Shown: positions 45,390-53,631 of the stretch, piece after piece
Numbering within the stretch: the first letter of the stretch is position 1
Layout of the letters: every line of letters starts with the position of its first letter
Assembly (NCBI RefSeq): GCF_003234175.2
Contig: NZ_CP126257.1
Location: 868,001 to 932,000, forward strand
From: Curtobacterium sp. MCSS17_007
GTDB lineage: Bacteria > Actinomycetota > Actinomycetes > Actinomycetales > Microbacteriaceae
Direction: 5' to 3'
DNA length: 64,000 nt
Position numbers and translations under genes: made by a program
Notes under the pieces: model-generated
What the model was told of the DNA's origin: nothing
The model's database searches: none
What the model saw: only the letters and a program-made list of their open reading frames with translations

Positions 45390-46099
45390 GCGGGCGGGAG
45401 CCCCGCCCGGGCGCGGTCGACCTGAGCGTGCGCGACACCGAGCTGCAGGAGCTCATGGACGACCCCGCGTGCGACCCGCGCGCGCTGGACCGGACGTTCC
45501 GTCGGTTCGCGGTGGTGAACGCGCTCGTGAGCGGGTGGCGCGCCGTCTGGCGGACGCACGTCGTCCCGGCCCTGCCGCCGAGCGGACGGGCGCGGGTGCT
45601 CGACCTCGGGTGCGGCGGGGGCGACCTGGCGAGGTCGCTCGTGCGGTGGGCCGGGTCCGACGGCTTCTCGATCGAGGTGGTCGGCGTCGACCCGGACGAC
45701 CGGGCGATCACGGCGGCGACGCGGACGGCGAGCCGCGGGGTGTCCTTCCGACGGGCATCGAGCGCGGACCTCGTCGCCGCGGGCGAGCGGTTCGACGTCG
45801 TCGTGTCGAACCACGTCCTGCACCACCTCGACGACGCCGCCCGGTCGTCGTTCCTGGCGGACTCGGAGCAGCTCGCGACCGGGAGGAGCCTGCACTCGGA
45901 CATCCGGCGGTCGCGGCAGGCCTACCGGGCGTACGCGTTGGCGTCACCACTCGTGTCGGCGGGCACGTTCGTGCGGGTGGACGGCCTCCGATCGATCCGC
46001 CGGTCGTTCACCGTGCCGGAACTGCAGACCGTGCTGCCCGCGGGCTGGCGGGCCGAGCGGGCTTCCCCGCACCGGGTGCTCGCGGTGCGCGACGCCTGA
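45386..46099 (+). CDS. Class I SAM-dependent methyltransferase next to the polyketide synthase
   Basis: A 237-residue Rossmann methyltransferase. SAM-binding VLDLGCGGGD is near residues 72-81, the acidic strand VVGVDPDD near 97, and VVSNHVLHHLDD near 141. It resembles the methyltransferases that accompany type III polyketide synthases and modify a phenolic ring or acid, though the acceptor is not visible from sequence. The four-base GTGA overlap with the synthase gene gives strong support for a shared product. The DNA after the stop contains short GCGCCGGCTG duplications (about 46250-46270). Confidence 0.87.
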   Translation: MSGREPRPGAVDLSVRDTELQELMDDPACDPRALDRTFRRFAVVNALVSGWRAVWRTHVVPALPPSGRARVLDLGCGGGDLARSLVRWAGSDGFSIEVVGVDPDDRAITAATRTASRGVSFRRASSADLVAAGERFDVVVSNHVLHHLDDAARSSFLADSEQLATGRSLHSDIRRSRQAYRAYALASPLVSAGTFVRVDGLRSIRRSFTVPELQTVLPAGWRAERASPHRVLAVRDA

Positions 46100-46272
46100 C
46101 GTGCGCATCGCCGCGATGCCTGCCGTGCGCGGCGCCTGCCGCCGGCTGTCGGCCGTCGGCCCGGGCGCTTCCGCCCCGGGACTCGGCCCCGCGGACCGGT
46201 TCGTGCGTGTACCGCTGCGAACGTGTCCGCGGGGCCGAGCCTCGCGCTGGCGCCGGCTGGCGCCGGCTGGCT

Positions 46273-47325
46273 TCACGGGCGGAGCAGCACCTTGATCGCC
46301 CGACGCTCGTCCATCGCCGCGTACGCCTCGGCCGCCTCGTCCAGGGGCAGCTCGAGGTCGAACACCTTGCCGGGGTCGATGGTGCGCGAGAGCACGTCGG
46401 GGAGCAGCTCCTCGATGTAGGCGCGCGCCGGAGCCATCCCGCCGCCGACCGTGATGTTCTTCGCGAAGAGGAACGGCATCGGCAGTTCGGGGTCGCCCGC
46501 GGGCACGCCCACGTAGCCGACGTTCCCGCCGGGACGCACGACGCGGAGTGCCTGGTCCATGCTCTCCGCGGTGCCGACGGCCTCGAGCGCGCAGTCGGCG
46601 AGGTCTCCGCCGAGCAGGTCGCGCACCGCGGCCACGCCCTCGTCGCCCCGGGTCTCGACGACGTCCGTCGCGCCGAACTCGCGGGCGAGGGCCTGCCGGT
46701 CCGCGTGCCGGCTCATCGCGATGATCCGCTCGGCGCCCAGACGCGCGGCGGCGAGCACGGCGGACAGGCCGACCGCGCCGTCACCGACGACCACGACGGT
46801 CCGGCCCGGGCCCACACCCGCCGAGACGGCGGCGTGGTGGCCGGTGGAGAAGACGTCGGACAGTGTGAGGAGCGACGGCACGAGGTCGTCGTCGACCGGG
46901 CCCGGCACCTTCACGAGCGTCGCCGCGGCATCGGGGACGCGGACGTACTCGGCCTGCGCGCCGCCCATCGGGTGCCCGTAGGCGTCCGGCGTCACGCCGA
47001 ACGTGGAGCCGTGCTCGCAGCCGCTCGTCATGCCGTGGGCGCACGCCTGGCACGTGCCGTCGTTGGTGGTGAACGGCGCGATCACGAAGTCGCCGACGGA
47101 CAGGTCCGAGACCTCCGCGCCGACGGAGTCGACGACGCCGACGAACTCGTGCCCGATGGCGCGCGGCTCCTTCGTGTCGCGGACGCCGCGGTACGGCCAG
47201 AGGTCCGATCCGCAGACGCAGGCGGCGGTGACCCTGACGACGGCGTCGGTCGGGTCGATGACGGTGGGGAGGTCACGCTCCTCGACACGGATGTCGCGAG
47301 GGGCGTGGATGACGGTTGCGCGCAC
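46273..47325 (-). CDS. Zinc-dependent medium-chain alcohol dehydrogenase
   Basis: A 350-residue MDR dehydrogenase. Catalytic zinc ligands are in ACVCGSDLWPY near 36 and GHEFVGVVD near 58. The structural-zinc loop CQACAHGMTSGC near 92-103 shows three cysteines, one fewer than the classic four. The cofactor fold is VVVVGDGAVGLSAV near 176, followed by ADCALEAVG. It belongs to the group with GVTPDAYGHPMGGAQAEYVRVP, often annotated as IMP-dehydrogenase-like or glutathione-independent alcohol dehydrogenases. The GTG at 47325 has GGAAGG upstream. Convergent with the polyketide pair, so no functional link is implied. Confidence 0.9.
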   Translation of the reverse strand: MRATVIHAPRDIRVEERDLPTVIDPTDAVVRVTAACVCGSDLWPYRGVRDTKEPRAIGHEFVGVVDSVGAEVSDLSVGDFVIAPFTTNDGTCQACAHGMTSGCEHGSTFGVTPDAYGHPMGGAQAEYVRVPDAAATLVKVPGPVDDDLVPSLLTLSDVFSTGHHAAVSAGVGPGRTVVVVGDGAVGLSAVLAAARLGAERIIAMSRHADRQALAREFGATDVVETRGDEGVAAVRDLLGGDLADCALEAVGTAESMDQALRVVRPGGNVGYVGVPAGDPELPMPFLFAKNITVGGGMAPARAYIEELLPDVLSRTIDPGKVFDLELPLDEAAEAYAAMDERRAIKVLLRP

Positions 47326-47408
47326 GGTGTGGCCTTCCGATCGGTGGTGGTCGCGGCGCGTGCGGTGACGCGCCAGGGATCCGGCGCCGTTGCGGGACCC
47401 GTCGGCAC

Positions 47409-47414
47409 TACGCT
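47409..47414 (+). promoter_or_regulatory. -10 box of the DUF3097 gene
   Basis: TACGCT ends 7 nt before the GTG at 47421, predicting a leaderless mRNA and fixing the start. Confidence 0.5.
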
Positions 47415-47420
47415 TCCCGG

Positions 47421-48353
47421 GTGGACGACGACCGGTACGGCAGTGACGTGCTCTCGGGCGACTGGCGCTCGAAGGGCGTCAAGAAGGTGCGGCAGGTGCC
47501 GCTCGAACGCGACATGGTCCTCGAGGACCCCGATTCCGGCTGGGCTGGCGCCGTCGTGGGCCTCGAGGCCGGCAACGTCACCCTGGAGGACTGGAAGGGT
47601 CGCACCCGCGCCTTCCCCTTCACCGGGCAGTTCCTGCTCGAGGGTGAGCTCGTGACCCTCGGTCGCCCGCAGGCCCCGGTGGGTCGCTCCGCCGCGGCCG
47701 CGCCGCCGGCTCGTGCCGTGGGGAGGGCCGGGAGGCCCGGAGTCGTGCCCGCCGTGCGGCACGCCTCCGACGGCGGTCGCCTCCGTACCGCGTCCGGCTC
47801 GTTCGCGGTCGAGCAACAGCGTGCCCGCGTGGCGCTGCCGTCGCGGATCATGGTCGAGGGCAAGCACGACGCCGAGCTCGTCGAGAAGGTGTGGGGCGCC
47901 GACCTCCGCGTCGAGGGCGTCGTCGTCGAGTACCTGGAGGGCGTCGACAACCTCGCCGACGTCCTCGACGAGTTCCGTCCGACCCGTGACCGTCGCGTCG
48001 GCGTGCTCGTCGACCACCTCGTGCCGGGCTCGAAGGAGTCCCGCTTCGCCGAGGCCGTGATGCGCGGCAAGTGGGGTGCACACGTGCTCGTCGTCGGGCA
48101 CCCGTTCGTCGACGTCTGGCAGTCGGTGAAGCCCGCGCGGCTCGGACTCGAGCAGTGGCCGACGATCCCGCGCTCGATCGAGTGGAAGAAGGGCATCCTG
48201 CAGCACCTCGGGTGGCCCGCTGAGGACCAGGCCGACGTCGCACGCGCGTGGCAGCGGATCCTCGGGCAGGTCCGGACGTTCGCCGACCTCGAGCCGCAGC
48301 TGCTCGGCCGCGTCGAGGAGCTGATCGACTTCGTGACCGAGCCGAAGGCCTGA
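47421..48353 (+). CDS. DUF3097 family protein
   Basis: A 310-residue actinobacterial protein of unknown function. The N-terminal part (1-75) opens DRYGSDVLSGDWRSKGVKKV. A Pro/Ala/Arg-rich linker follows (about 78-135, containing GRAGRPG, encoded by a sequence resembling a family B arm). The C-terminal domain contains PSRIMVEGKHDAELVEKVWG and RRVGVLVDHLVPGSKES, which recall a Toprim-like nucleotide fold with E and DxD-type acidic residues. That comparison is my inference. The next 358 bases hold repeats only. Confidence 0.9.
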   Translation: MDDDRYGSDVLSGDWRSKGVKKVRQVPLERDMVLEDPDSGWAGAVVGLEAGNVTLEDWKGRTRAFPFTGQFLLEGELVTLGRPQAPVGRSAAAAPPARAVGRAGRPGVVPAVRHASDGGRLRTASGSFAVEQQRARVALPSRIMVEGKHDAELVEKVWGADLRVEGVVVEYLEGVDNLADVLDEFRPTRDRRVGVLVDHLVPGSKESRFAEAVMRGKWGAHVLVVGHPFVDVWQSVKPARLGLEQWPTIPRSIEWKKGILQHLGWPAEDQADVARAWQRILGQVRTFADLEPQLLGRVEELIDFVTEPKA

Positions 48354-48711
48354 CCGCGCCGACCACCTGACGCGCGCGACCCTGGCGATCGGGGTGCCCC
48401 GCGCCTCCCGGCCGCCGCCGCGCGAGCGGGCGTTCCCTGCGGTGTGGCGGGTGTGGGGTGGTGCGTTCCCGCCCGCTCGCGACGGGTGCGGTGGTGGTGT
48501 GGGCCCCGGGTGTGGCGAGCGGGCGGTTCCTGCGGCGGTGGACGGGCGGGGTGGTGCGTTTCCGCCCGCTCGCGACGGGTGCGGTGGTGGTGTGGGCCCC
48601 GGGTGTGGCGAGCGGGCGGTTCCAGCGGCGGTGGACGGGCGGGGTGGTGCGTTTCCGCCCGCTCGCGCGCGGGTCCGGGGCGATCGGCGTGTCGACGCCT
48701 ACTGTTGAGGG
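48354..48711. repeat. Tandem 93-bp repeat made of family A units
   Basis: A gene-free gap. Three family A pairs start at 48424, 48517 and 48610 (exact 93-bp period), each with an inverse partner 42 bp on (about 48466, 48559, 48652). Units two and three have nearly identical interiors (GCGGCGGTGGACGGGCGG), and the connecting DNA GGTGCGGTGGTGGTGTGGG is also repeated. A family B arm is at 48401-48414. The -10 box of the next gene lies at 48700-48705. Confidence 0.88.
48700..48705 (+). promoter_or_regulatory. -10 box of the 48.7-kb gene
   Basis: TACTGT ends 7 nt before the ATG at 48712; leaderless mRNA predicted. Confidence 0.5.
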
Positions 48712-49365
48712 ATGGACGGCATCGACGGTCGCGTGCGAGGTGCGGTCGAGGTGTGGCTGCGCTGGCTCCCGCGCTGGCAGATCGGCACGGCCCGTCCGCG
48801 CACCCGGATCTGCCGCAGGTGCACCGGCTCGCCGATCGCGACCGCGGCCGGGTTCGGACCCGACGTCCCGCACGCCGTGCAGCACGCGCTGATCGGACGG
48901 ATCTCGACGATCGTCGAGGACGCCGTCGACGAGTACACCGCCAGGAACCTGCCGCTGCTGCAGCGCGAGCTCGAACGAGCGGCGGCCCGGAAGCGGCACG
49001 CCGGGTACCAGCCGACCGAGGGACTGTCGCCGGAGTTCCAGGGACTCGACGTGGACCCCGAGCCGTCGCCCGGCGAGCCGTTCCTGTTCACGCTCGACGA
49101 GTTGACGGGCACGGGAGCGGGGGAGCAGGCGCCGCGGGAGCCGCTCTCGGACGAGGCGAAGGCGGCTCTCCGGCACGAGATCGCCCTCTCGGACGAGTGC
49201 GCGCGAGCGACGGGGACGGCCGTGTGCCTGGCACTCGTCGAACACCGACCGCGCATCGCCGAGGCCGTCGAGCGCCTGGTCGAGCCCCAGATCGCTGCGC
49301 TCGTGTCCGACATGTTCCGCGGGTTCGACGGCTCTGCGGAAGCAGGGCGCGAGGGCCTCTTCTGA
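48712..49365 (+). CDS. Conserved-type protein of unknown function with a CxxC pair
   Basis: A 217-residue soluble protein that I cannot place in a characterised family. It opens with DGRVRGAVEVWLRWLPRW, then RICRRCTGSP (Cys34, Cys37, a possible zinc knuckle), a helical segment with DAVDEYTARNLPLLQRELERA near 70-90, an acidic low-complexity middle (120-145) and a helical C-terminal domain. It has no signal peptide or membrane segment. Similar actinobacterial proteins are sometimes labelled as transporter substrate-binding proteins, but nothing in this sequence supports that. It is followed 50 bp later by the DUF3054 gene. Confidence 0.75.
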   Translation: MDGIDGRVRGAVEVWLRWLPRWQIGTARPRTRICRRCTGSPIATAAGFGPDVPHAVQHALIGRISTIVEDAVDEYTARNLPLLQRELERAAARKRHAGYQPTEGLSPEFQGLDVDPEPSPGEPFLFTLDELTGTGAGEQAPREPLSDEAKAALRHEIALSDECARATGTAVCLALVEHRPRIAEAVERLVEPQIAALVSDMFRGFDGSAEAGREGLF

Positions 49366-49415
49366 CCGACCGCCCACTGTCCTCCACTCCGCCGGGGTCG
49401 GGCCAGAATGGTGTG

Positions 49416-49820
49416 GTGACTCGCACCTGGGGCTGGCTCGCAGCCGTCGTCGACATCGTCCTCATCGTCGCCTTCGCGCTCATCGGGCGGTCGTCCCACG
49501 CCGAGGCGGCGTCGCTGCCCGGGCTCTGGACGACCGCGTACCCGTTCCTGGCCGGATGGGCCGTCGGCTACCTCGTGGTCCGGGGATGGGTCCGGCCGCT
49601 GCGGACCTGGCCGACCGGCGTGGTCGTCTGGGTCGCCACCGTCGCGATCGGCATGCTGCTCCGCGTCCTGACCGGGCAGGGGGACGTCGCGGGTGACCCG
49701 CTGCCGCTGTCGTTCGTCATCGTGGCGACCGTCGTGCTCGCGGTGTTCCTGCTCGGGTGGCGCCTCGTCGTCGCGGTCGTCGTGTCGCGGGGAGGACGAC
49801 GCGGTCGCGGACGGGCCTGA
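49416..49820 (+). CDS. DUF3054 family small membrane protein
   Basis: A 134-residue protein with four membrane segments (about 7-27, 38-58, 67-87 and 98-120) and the family start WGWLAAVVDIVLIVAFALIGRSSHAE. Function unknown. The GTG at 49416 lies 7 nt after CAGAAT, a possible leaderless promoter; a second GTG directly upstream is an alternative. The Arg-rich tail (RGGRRGRGRA) should be cytoplasmic. Confidence 0.85.
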   Translation: MTRTWGWLAAVVDIVLIVAFALIGRSSHAEAASLPGLWTTAYPFLAGWAVGYLVVRGWVRPLRTWPTGVVVWVATVAIGMLLRVLTGQGDVAGDPLPLSFVIVATVVLAVFLLGWRLVVAVVVSRGGRRGRGRA

Positions 49821-49961
49821 CCCAGCTCGGCCCCGTCGCGGGCACGACGCGGCCTCCTCGCGGGACGGCGCGATCGCGGCCCGGCTCGAACCGCCGCGGC
49901 CGACCGGATCCGTTCACCCGCAGGTCACCGGTTCGCCACCCCGCCGGGCCACCATGCGGGG

Positions 49962-51536
49962 ATGACGACGCTCGACCACGCCACCGTCGGACCGGACCGT
50001 GACGAGCACACCGCACGGGCGTTCCCGCGACTCGTCGCCCGCCGTGGTGCACCGCGGGTGCGGCGTGAGGACACCCTGCCCGCGATCGCCGTCGCAGAAG
50101 CCCTCGGAGCCGACGTCGTCGAGGTCGACGTCCGCCGGACCGCCGACGGGGTCGCCGTGCTCCTGCACGACGAGACCCTCGGACGGCTGTGGGGCGACCC
50201 CCGCCGCGTCGCGGACGTGTCGTGGTGCGACGTCGCCCGCATGGGCAACGGCCTCGACCGGATCCCGCGCCTCGACGCCGTGCTCGAGCGGCTCCACGGC
50301 TGCCGGGCCGCGCTGCTGGTCCACGTCGACGACCCCGCCGACGCCCTCGTCGCCACCCGCACCGTCGCCTCGTCCACCTGGGACACGACCGTCGCCTGGA
50401 CGGGGACAGCGGCCTCGCTCGCGGCCGTCCGCGCGGCCCTGCCGGACGCCGACACCTGGGCGGTCTGGGAGACCCTCACCGCCCCGACCGCCGCGGACAC
50501 CGCCGAGGTGCGCCCGTCGACCCTCGTGCTCGACGACGTCTTCCTCACACCGGAGACCGTCGCGGCAGCCCACGCTCTCGGGCTCGCGGTCGCGGTCCGG
50601 ACGGTCGACGCCCCCGAGCCGGTCCGGTGGGCAGCCCGGCTCGGCGCCGACCTGATCGCCACGGACGACGTCGCATCTGCGCGGGCGGTGCTCGCCGACG
50701 GGGAGCGGGACGGCTGGGCGCAGCAGGACCGAGAGCCGACCGAGGAGGAACTCGCCACCCGGGCACAGGCCCTGGCGCACCGGATCGCGCACGAGGTGAT
50801 CGCCTTCACCCGTGAGCACCCCGTCGGACAGGTCGCGTCCAAGCGGGCCCCGGGGGACCTGGTCACCGACGTCGACCGGGCCGTCGAGCGACTCGTCCGC
50901 GCCCGTGTCCGGGCCGCCTTCCCGACGCACGGCTTCACCGGCGAGGAGTACGGCGAGGCTCCCGGGGACCGGCACCGGTGGTACCTCGACCCGGTCGACG
51001 GCACCACCAACCTGGTGAACGGCCTCCCCTGGACCTCGATGTCGCTCTGCCTCACGCGCGGCGGTCGCCCGCTCGTCGGCGTCGTCGCGGACCCGTGGCG
51101 CGGCGAGGTGCTCGAGGCCCGTCACGGGCGCGGCGCGGTGCTGCGCGACACCCCGCTGCGGCTCGACGACACCCCGCGCCCGCTCGCCGGAGCGGTCGTC
51201 GGCGCCGAGTTCGGCGGACAGGGTGCCTGGGTCGGGCTCGGGAGGCTCGTGGAGGCGCTCGCAGACCGAGCCTGCGCCGTGCGCGTGATGGGTTCGAGCA
51301 CGCTCACGGTCGCGCAGGTGGCCGCCGGACGCGGCGTGGGCGGGTGCGTGCCGTCCTTCGACCCGGTCGACCACGGCGCCGCGGTGCTGCTCGTGCACGA
51401 GGCTGGCGGTGTCGTCCTGACGCGGACCGGTCCGGTCGACGGCTTCCCGCCCGAGGGCGAGCCCTTCCTCGTCGCGCACCCCGGTGCCGCGGACGAGCTG
51501 TTCGAGGTGTGGTCGACGGCGCTCGGCCGCCCCTGA
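49962..51536 (+). CDS. Fusion of a GDPD-like domain with an inositol-monophosphatase-family domain
   Basis: A 524-residue two-domain protein. Residues ~25-245 resemble glycerophosphodiester phosphodiesterases: RRGAPRVRREDTLPAI, metal-site VVEVDVRRTADG near 52-62 and LLHDETLG near 67-74. The first catalytic His of the usual HRGA is Arg (R27), and the N of ENT is D. Residues ~265-524 are an IMPase-family phosphatase: GEEYG near 327, DPVDGTTN near 343 and FDPVDHGAAVLLVHEAGG near 466, all metal ligands present. The phosphatase should be active; the GDPD half may be impaired. ATG 49962 follows CACCAT by 7 nt. The joint product suggests inositol or polyol phosphate turnover. Confidence 0.88.
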   Translation: MTTLDHATVGPDRDEHTARAFPRLVARRGAPRVRREDTLPAIAVAEALGADVVEVDVRRTADGVAVLLHDETLGRLWGDPRRVADVSWCDVARMGNGLDRIPRLDAVLERLHGCRAALLVHVDDPADALVATRTVASSTWDTTVAWTGTAASLAAVRAALPDADTWAVWETLTAPTAADTAEVRPSTLVLDDVFLTPETVAAAHALGLAVAVRTVDAPEPVRWAARLGADLIATDDVASARAVLADGERDGWAQQDREPTEEELATRAQALAHRIAHEVIAFTREHPVGQVASKRAPGDLVTDVDRAVERLVRARVRAAFPTHGFTGEEYGEAPGDRHRWYLDPVDGTTNLVNGLPWTSMSLCLTRGGRPLVGVVADPWRGEVLEARHGRGAVLRDTPLRLDDTPRPLAGAVVGAEFGGQGAWVGLGRLVEALADRACAVRVMGSSTLTVAQVAAGRGVGGCVPSFDPVDHGAAVLLVHEAGGVVLTRTGPVDGFPPEGEPFLVAHPGAADELFEVWSTALGRP

Positions 51537-51591
51537 CGCCGCTCACGGCCAGTTCTGTGCGGCCGTACAGTCAGCGGTCGTCGGTGCTCCC

Positions 51592-51597
51592 TAGGGT
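51592..51597 (+). promoter_or_regulatory. Probable -10 box of the Gly/Gln-rich protein gene
   Basis: TAGGGT lies 54 nt before the ATG at 51651, giving a ~48-nt leader that ends with AAGGAG. No clear -35. Confidence 0.4.
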
Positions 51598-51650
51598 GGC
51601 AGACGACGTGCCGACCCGACCGGGCCGGACCGCACCGAAGGAGCGACGAC

Positions 51651-52496
51651 ATGGGATTCCTCGACCGACTGCTCGGCCGTCCCGAGCGTGACCGTGGTCA
51701 GCAGGACCAGTGGGGCCGACCCCAGCAGCAGCCGCAGCAGCAGGGGTACCAGTACGGGCAGCAGTCCTACCAGGTGCCGCCCGCGTCGCAGGGCCAGCCG
51801 CAGTACGGCCAGCCGCAGTACGGCCAGCCGCAGTACGGCCAGCCGCAGTGGGGCGGTCCCGCCCAGCCGGACGGGCAGCAGGGATCGGTGTCCCCCGACG
51901 ACCAGCGCGCCGTCGAGCGCTACCGCTACCTGCTCCGCACGGCACCGCCCGAGCGCATCGAGGAGGTCCACGCCGAGGCCTTCGCGACCCTGACGCCCGA
52001 GCAGCGCCGGATGGTCTACGAGGAGTTCACCCGCAGTGCGCCCGACGGCGAGGCCCCGCGCGGCGACGACCCCCGCTCCCTCGCGCAGGCGGCGACCCGG
52101 TCCGAGATCCGTCAGCCCGGCTTCATGGAGCGCTCGCTCGGCGGGATGAACGGCGGGGCCGGCGCGATGGGGCAGCGCGGAGGTCCGTCGTTCGGCCGGA
52201 TGATCGGCGCATCGATCCTCGGCACGGTCGCCGGGTACGTCATCGGGTCCGCGATCATGAGCGCCTTCCTGCCGGACGCCGGTTCGTTCGACGGCGGTAC
52301 CGATGCTGCGGGTGACGGTGGTTCGGAGGACACTGGTGCCGACTCCGGTGACGGCGGGGCGTCCGACGCGGGCGCTCCCGACGGCGGCGGGTACGAGAAC
52401 GCGGGCTGGGACGACGGCGGCGGTGACTTCGGCGGCGGCGGCGGTGACTTCGGCGGCGGCGGCTTCGGCGACTTCGGCGGTGACTTCGACGTCTGA
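51651..52496 (+). CDS. Gln/Tyr- and Gly/Asp-rich protein with central hydrophobic segment
   Basis: A 281-residue protein of unknown function. An N-terminal MGFLDRLLGRPE helix is followed by QQQPQQQGYQYGQ and QPQYG repeats (about 46-66). A conserved helical part (about 82-130) has DDQRAVERYRYLLRTAPPERIEEVHAEAFATLTPEQRRMVYEEF. One glycine-zipper-like hydrophobic stretch (about 182-205, MIGASILGTVAGYVIGSAIM) and a Gly/Asp tail with GGDFGGGG repeats complete it. RBS AAGGAG precedes the ATG. The CAGTACGGCCAG DNA repeats match those in the HtrA-like gene. It lies 58 bp before the DrrA-like gene. Confidence 0.85.
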   Translation: MGFLDRLLGRPERDRGQQDQWGRPQQQPQQQGYQYGQQSYQVPPASQGQPQYGQPQYGQPQYGQPQWGGPAQPDGQQGSVSPDDQRAVERYRYLLRTAPPERIEEVHAEAFATLTPEQRRMVYEEFTRSAPDGEAPRGDDPRSLAQAATRSEIRQPGFMERSLGGMNGGAGAMGQRGGPSFGRMIGASILGTVAGYVIGSAIMSAFLPDAGSFDGGTDAAGDGGSEDTGADSGDGGASDAGAPDGGGYENAGWDDGGGDFGGGGGDFGGGGFGDFGGDFDV

Positions 52497-52554
52497 CTGA
52501 CGTCGTCGCTCCCGCCGACCCCCACCACACCGACGTGGCCGACGAGGGAGCGAC

Positions 52555-53631
52555 ATGGCCATCATCGAAGCCTCCGGGCTGACCAAGACGTACCGATCGC
52601 GATCGGGCCCGGTGCACGCACTGGCCGGGCTCGACCTCGCCGTGCCCGAGGGCACCGTCACGGCGCTGCTCGGACCGAACGGCGCCGGCAAGACCACCAC
52701 CGTGAAGGTCCTCACCACGCTCGTCACGCCGGACAGCGGCCGGGCGACCATCGACGGGATCGACGTCGTCGCGGACCCGCAGGCGACCCGGCGCTCCATC
52801 GGCGTCTCCGGCCAGTACGCGGCCGTGGACGAGAACCTCACGGGCGCCGAGAACCTCGAGATGATCGGCCGGCTGTACCACCTCGGGCGTCGTGTGGCCC
52901 GACAGCGCGCCCGGGAGCTCATCGAGGTGTTCGACCTCTCCGAGGCCGGCGACCGTCCGGTCAAGGGGTTCTCGGGCGGGATGCGGCGTCGCATCGACCT
53001 CGCCGGCGCGCTCGTGGCGAACCCGCGTGTGTTGTTCCTCGACGAGCCGACCACCGGGCTCGACCCCCGCAGCCGCCTGGCGCTGTGGGGCATCATCGAG
53101 GGACTCGTCGACGACGGCGCCACCGTGCTCCTCACCACCCAGTACCTGGAGGAGGCTGACCAGCTCGCCGACGACATCGCGGTGATCGACGACGGCCGCG
53201 TGATCGCCGAGGGCACCGCCGACGAGCTCAAGGCCCAGGTGGGCGGGCACCGGGTGGTGGTCACCCTGGTGGACGACGACGACCGGGAGGCCGTGGTCAC
53301 CGCCCTCCGCCGCCACGGCGTCGGGGACGTGGAGACGTCGACCGACGGACGCACCTCCGGCATCGCGGTCGATGCGGGTCCGCTCGCGCTGCAGCGGGTC
53401 CTCGCGGACCTCGGGGACGCGGGGATCCGGCTGCACGACGCCGGCATGCGCCGGCCGACGTTGGACGACGTCTTCCTGCGCCTCACGGGACACGCCGCCA
53501 CGGCTGCGGAGGAGGACGCGCCGGACGGTGGCGGCGCCGCGGGGGCGGGACGTGCCTCCCGGCCGGGTCGGCGCGAACCGGTGCGGACCGCGGGAGACGC
53601 GACCGACAGCACCCCGGAGCGTGTCCGGTGA
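52555..53631 (+). CDS. Daunorubicin-resistance-type (DrrA) ABC ATPase
   Basis: A 358-residue ABC ATPase. Walker A GPNGAGKTTT is near 43, signature FSGGMRRRIDLA near 142, Walker B VLFLDEPTTGLDPRSR near 160 and Gln/His switch TTQYLEEADQ near 196. The C-terminal regulatory region of DrrA proteins (about 225-320, ending RRPTLDDVFLRLTG) is present. An extra ~38-residue tail contains GRASRPGRRE, encoded by an in-frame family B arm at 53548-53571. ATG 52555 has GAGGGAG upstream. The stop overlaps the permease GTG. Predicted drug or lipid efflux. Confidence 0.93.
   Translation: MAIIEASGLTKTYRSRSGPVHALAGLDLAVPEGTVTALLGPNGAGKTTTVKVLTTLVTPDSGRATIDGIDVVADPQATRRSIGVSGQYAAVDENLTGAENLEMIGRLYHLGRRVARQRARELIEVFDLSEAGDRPVKGFSGGMRRRIDLAGALVANPRVLFLDEPTTGLDPRSRLALWGIIEGLVDDGATVLLTTQYLEEADQLADDIAVIDDGRVIAEGTADELKAQVGGHRVVVTLVDDDDREAVVTALRRHGVGDVETSTDGRTSGIAVDAGPLALQRVLADLGDAGIRLHDAGMRRPTLDDVFLRLTGHAATAAEEDAPDGGGAAGAGRASRPGRREPVRTAGDATDSTPERVR
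53548..53571 (+). repeat. Repeat family B arm in the DrrA-like gene
   Basis: GGACGTGCCTCCCGGCCGGG is in frame as G-R-A-S-R-P-G, in the C-terminal extension beyond the conserved DrrA end. Confidence 0.65.

Noticed and set aside
46101..46295. A 64-codon plus-strand open frame between the methyltransferase and alcohol dehydrogenase genes
   Set aside because: No ribosome site or -10 box at the right distance. The Arg/Pro-rich product crosses short GCGCCGGCTG duplications and the end of the dehydrogenase gene.
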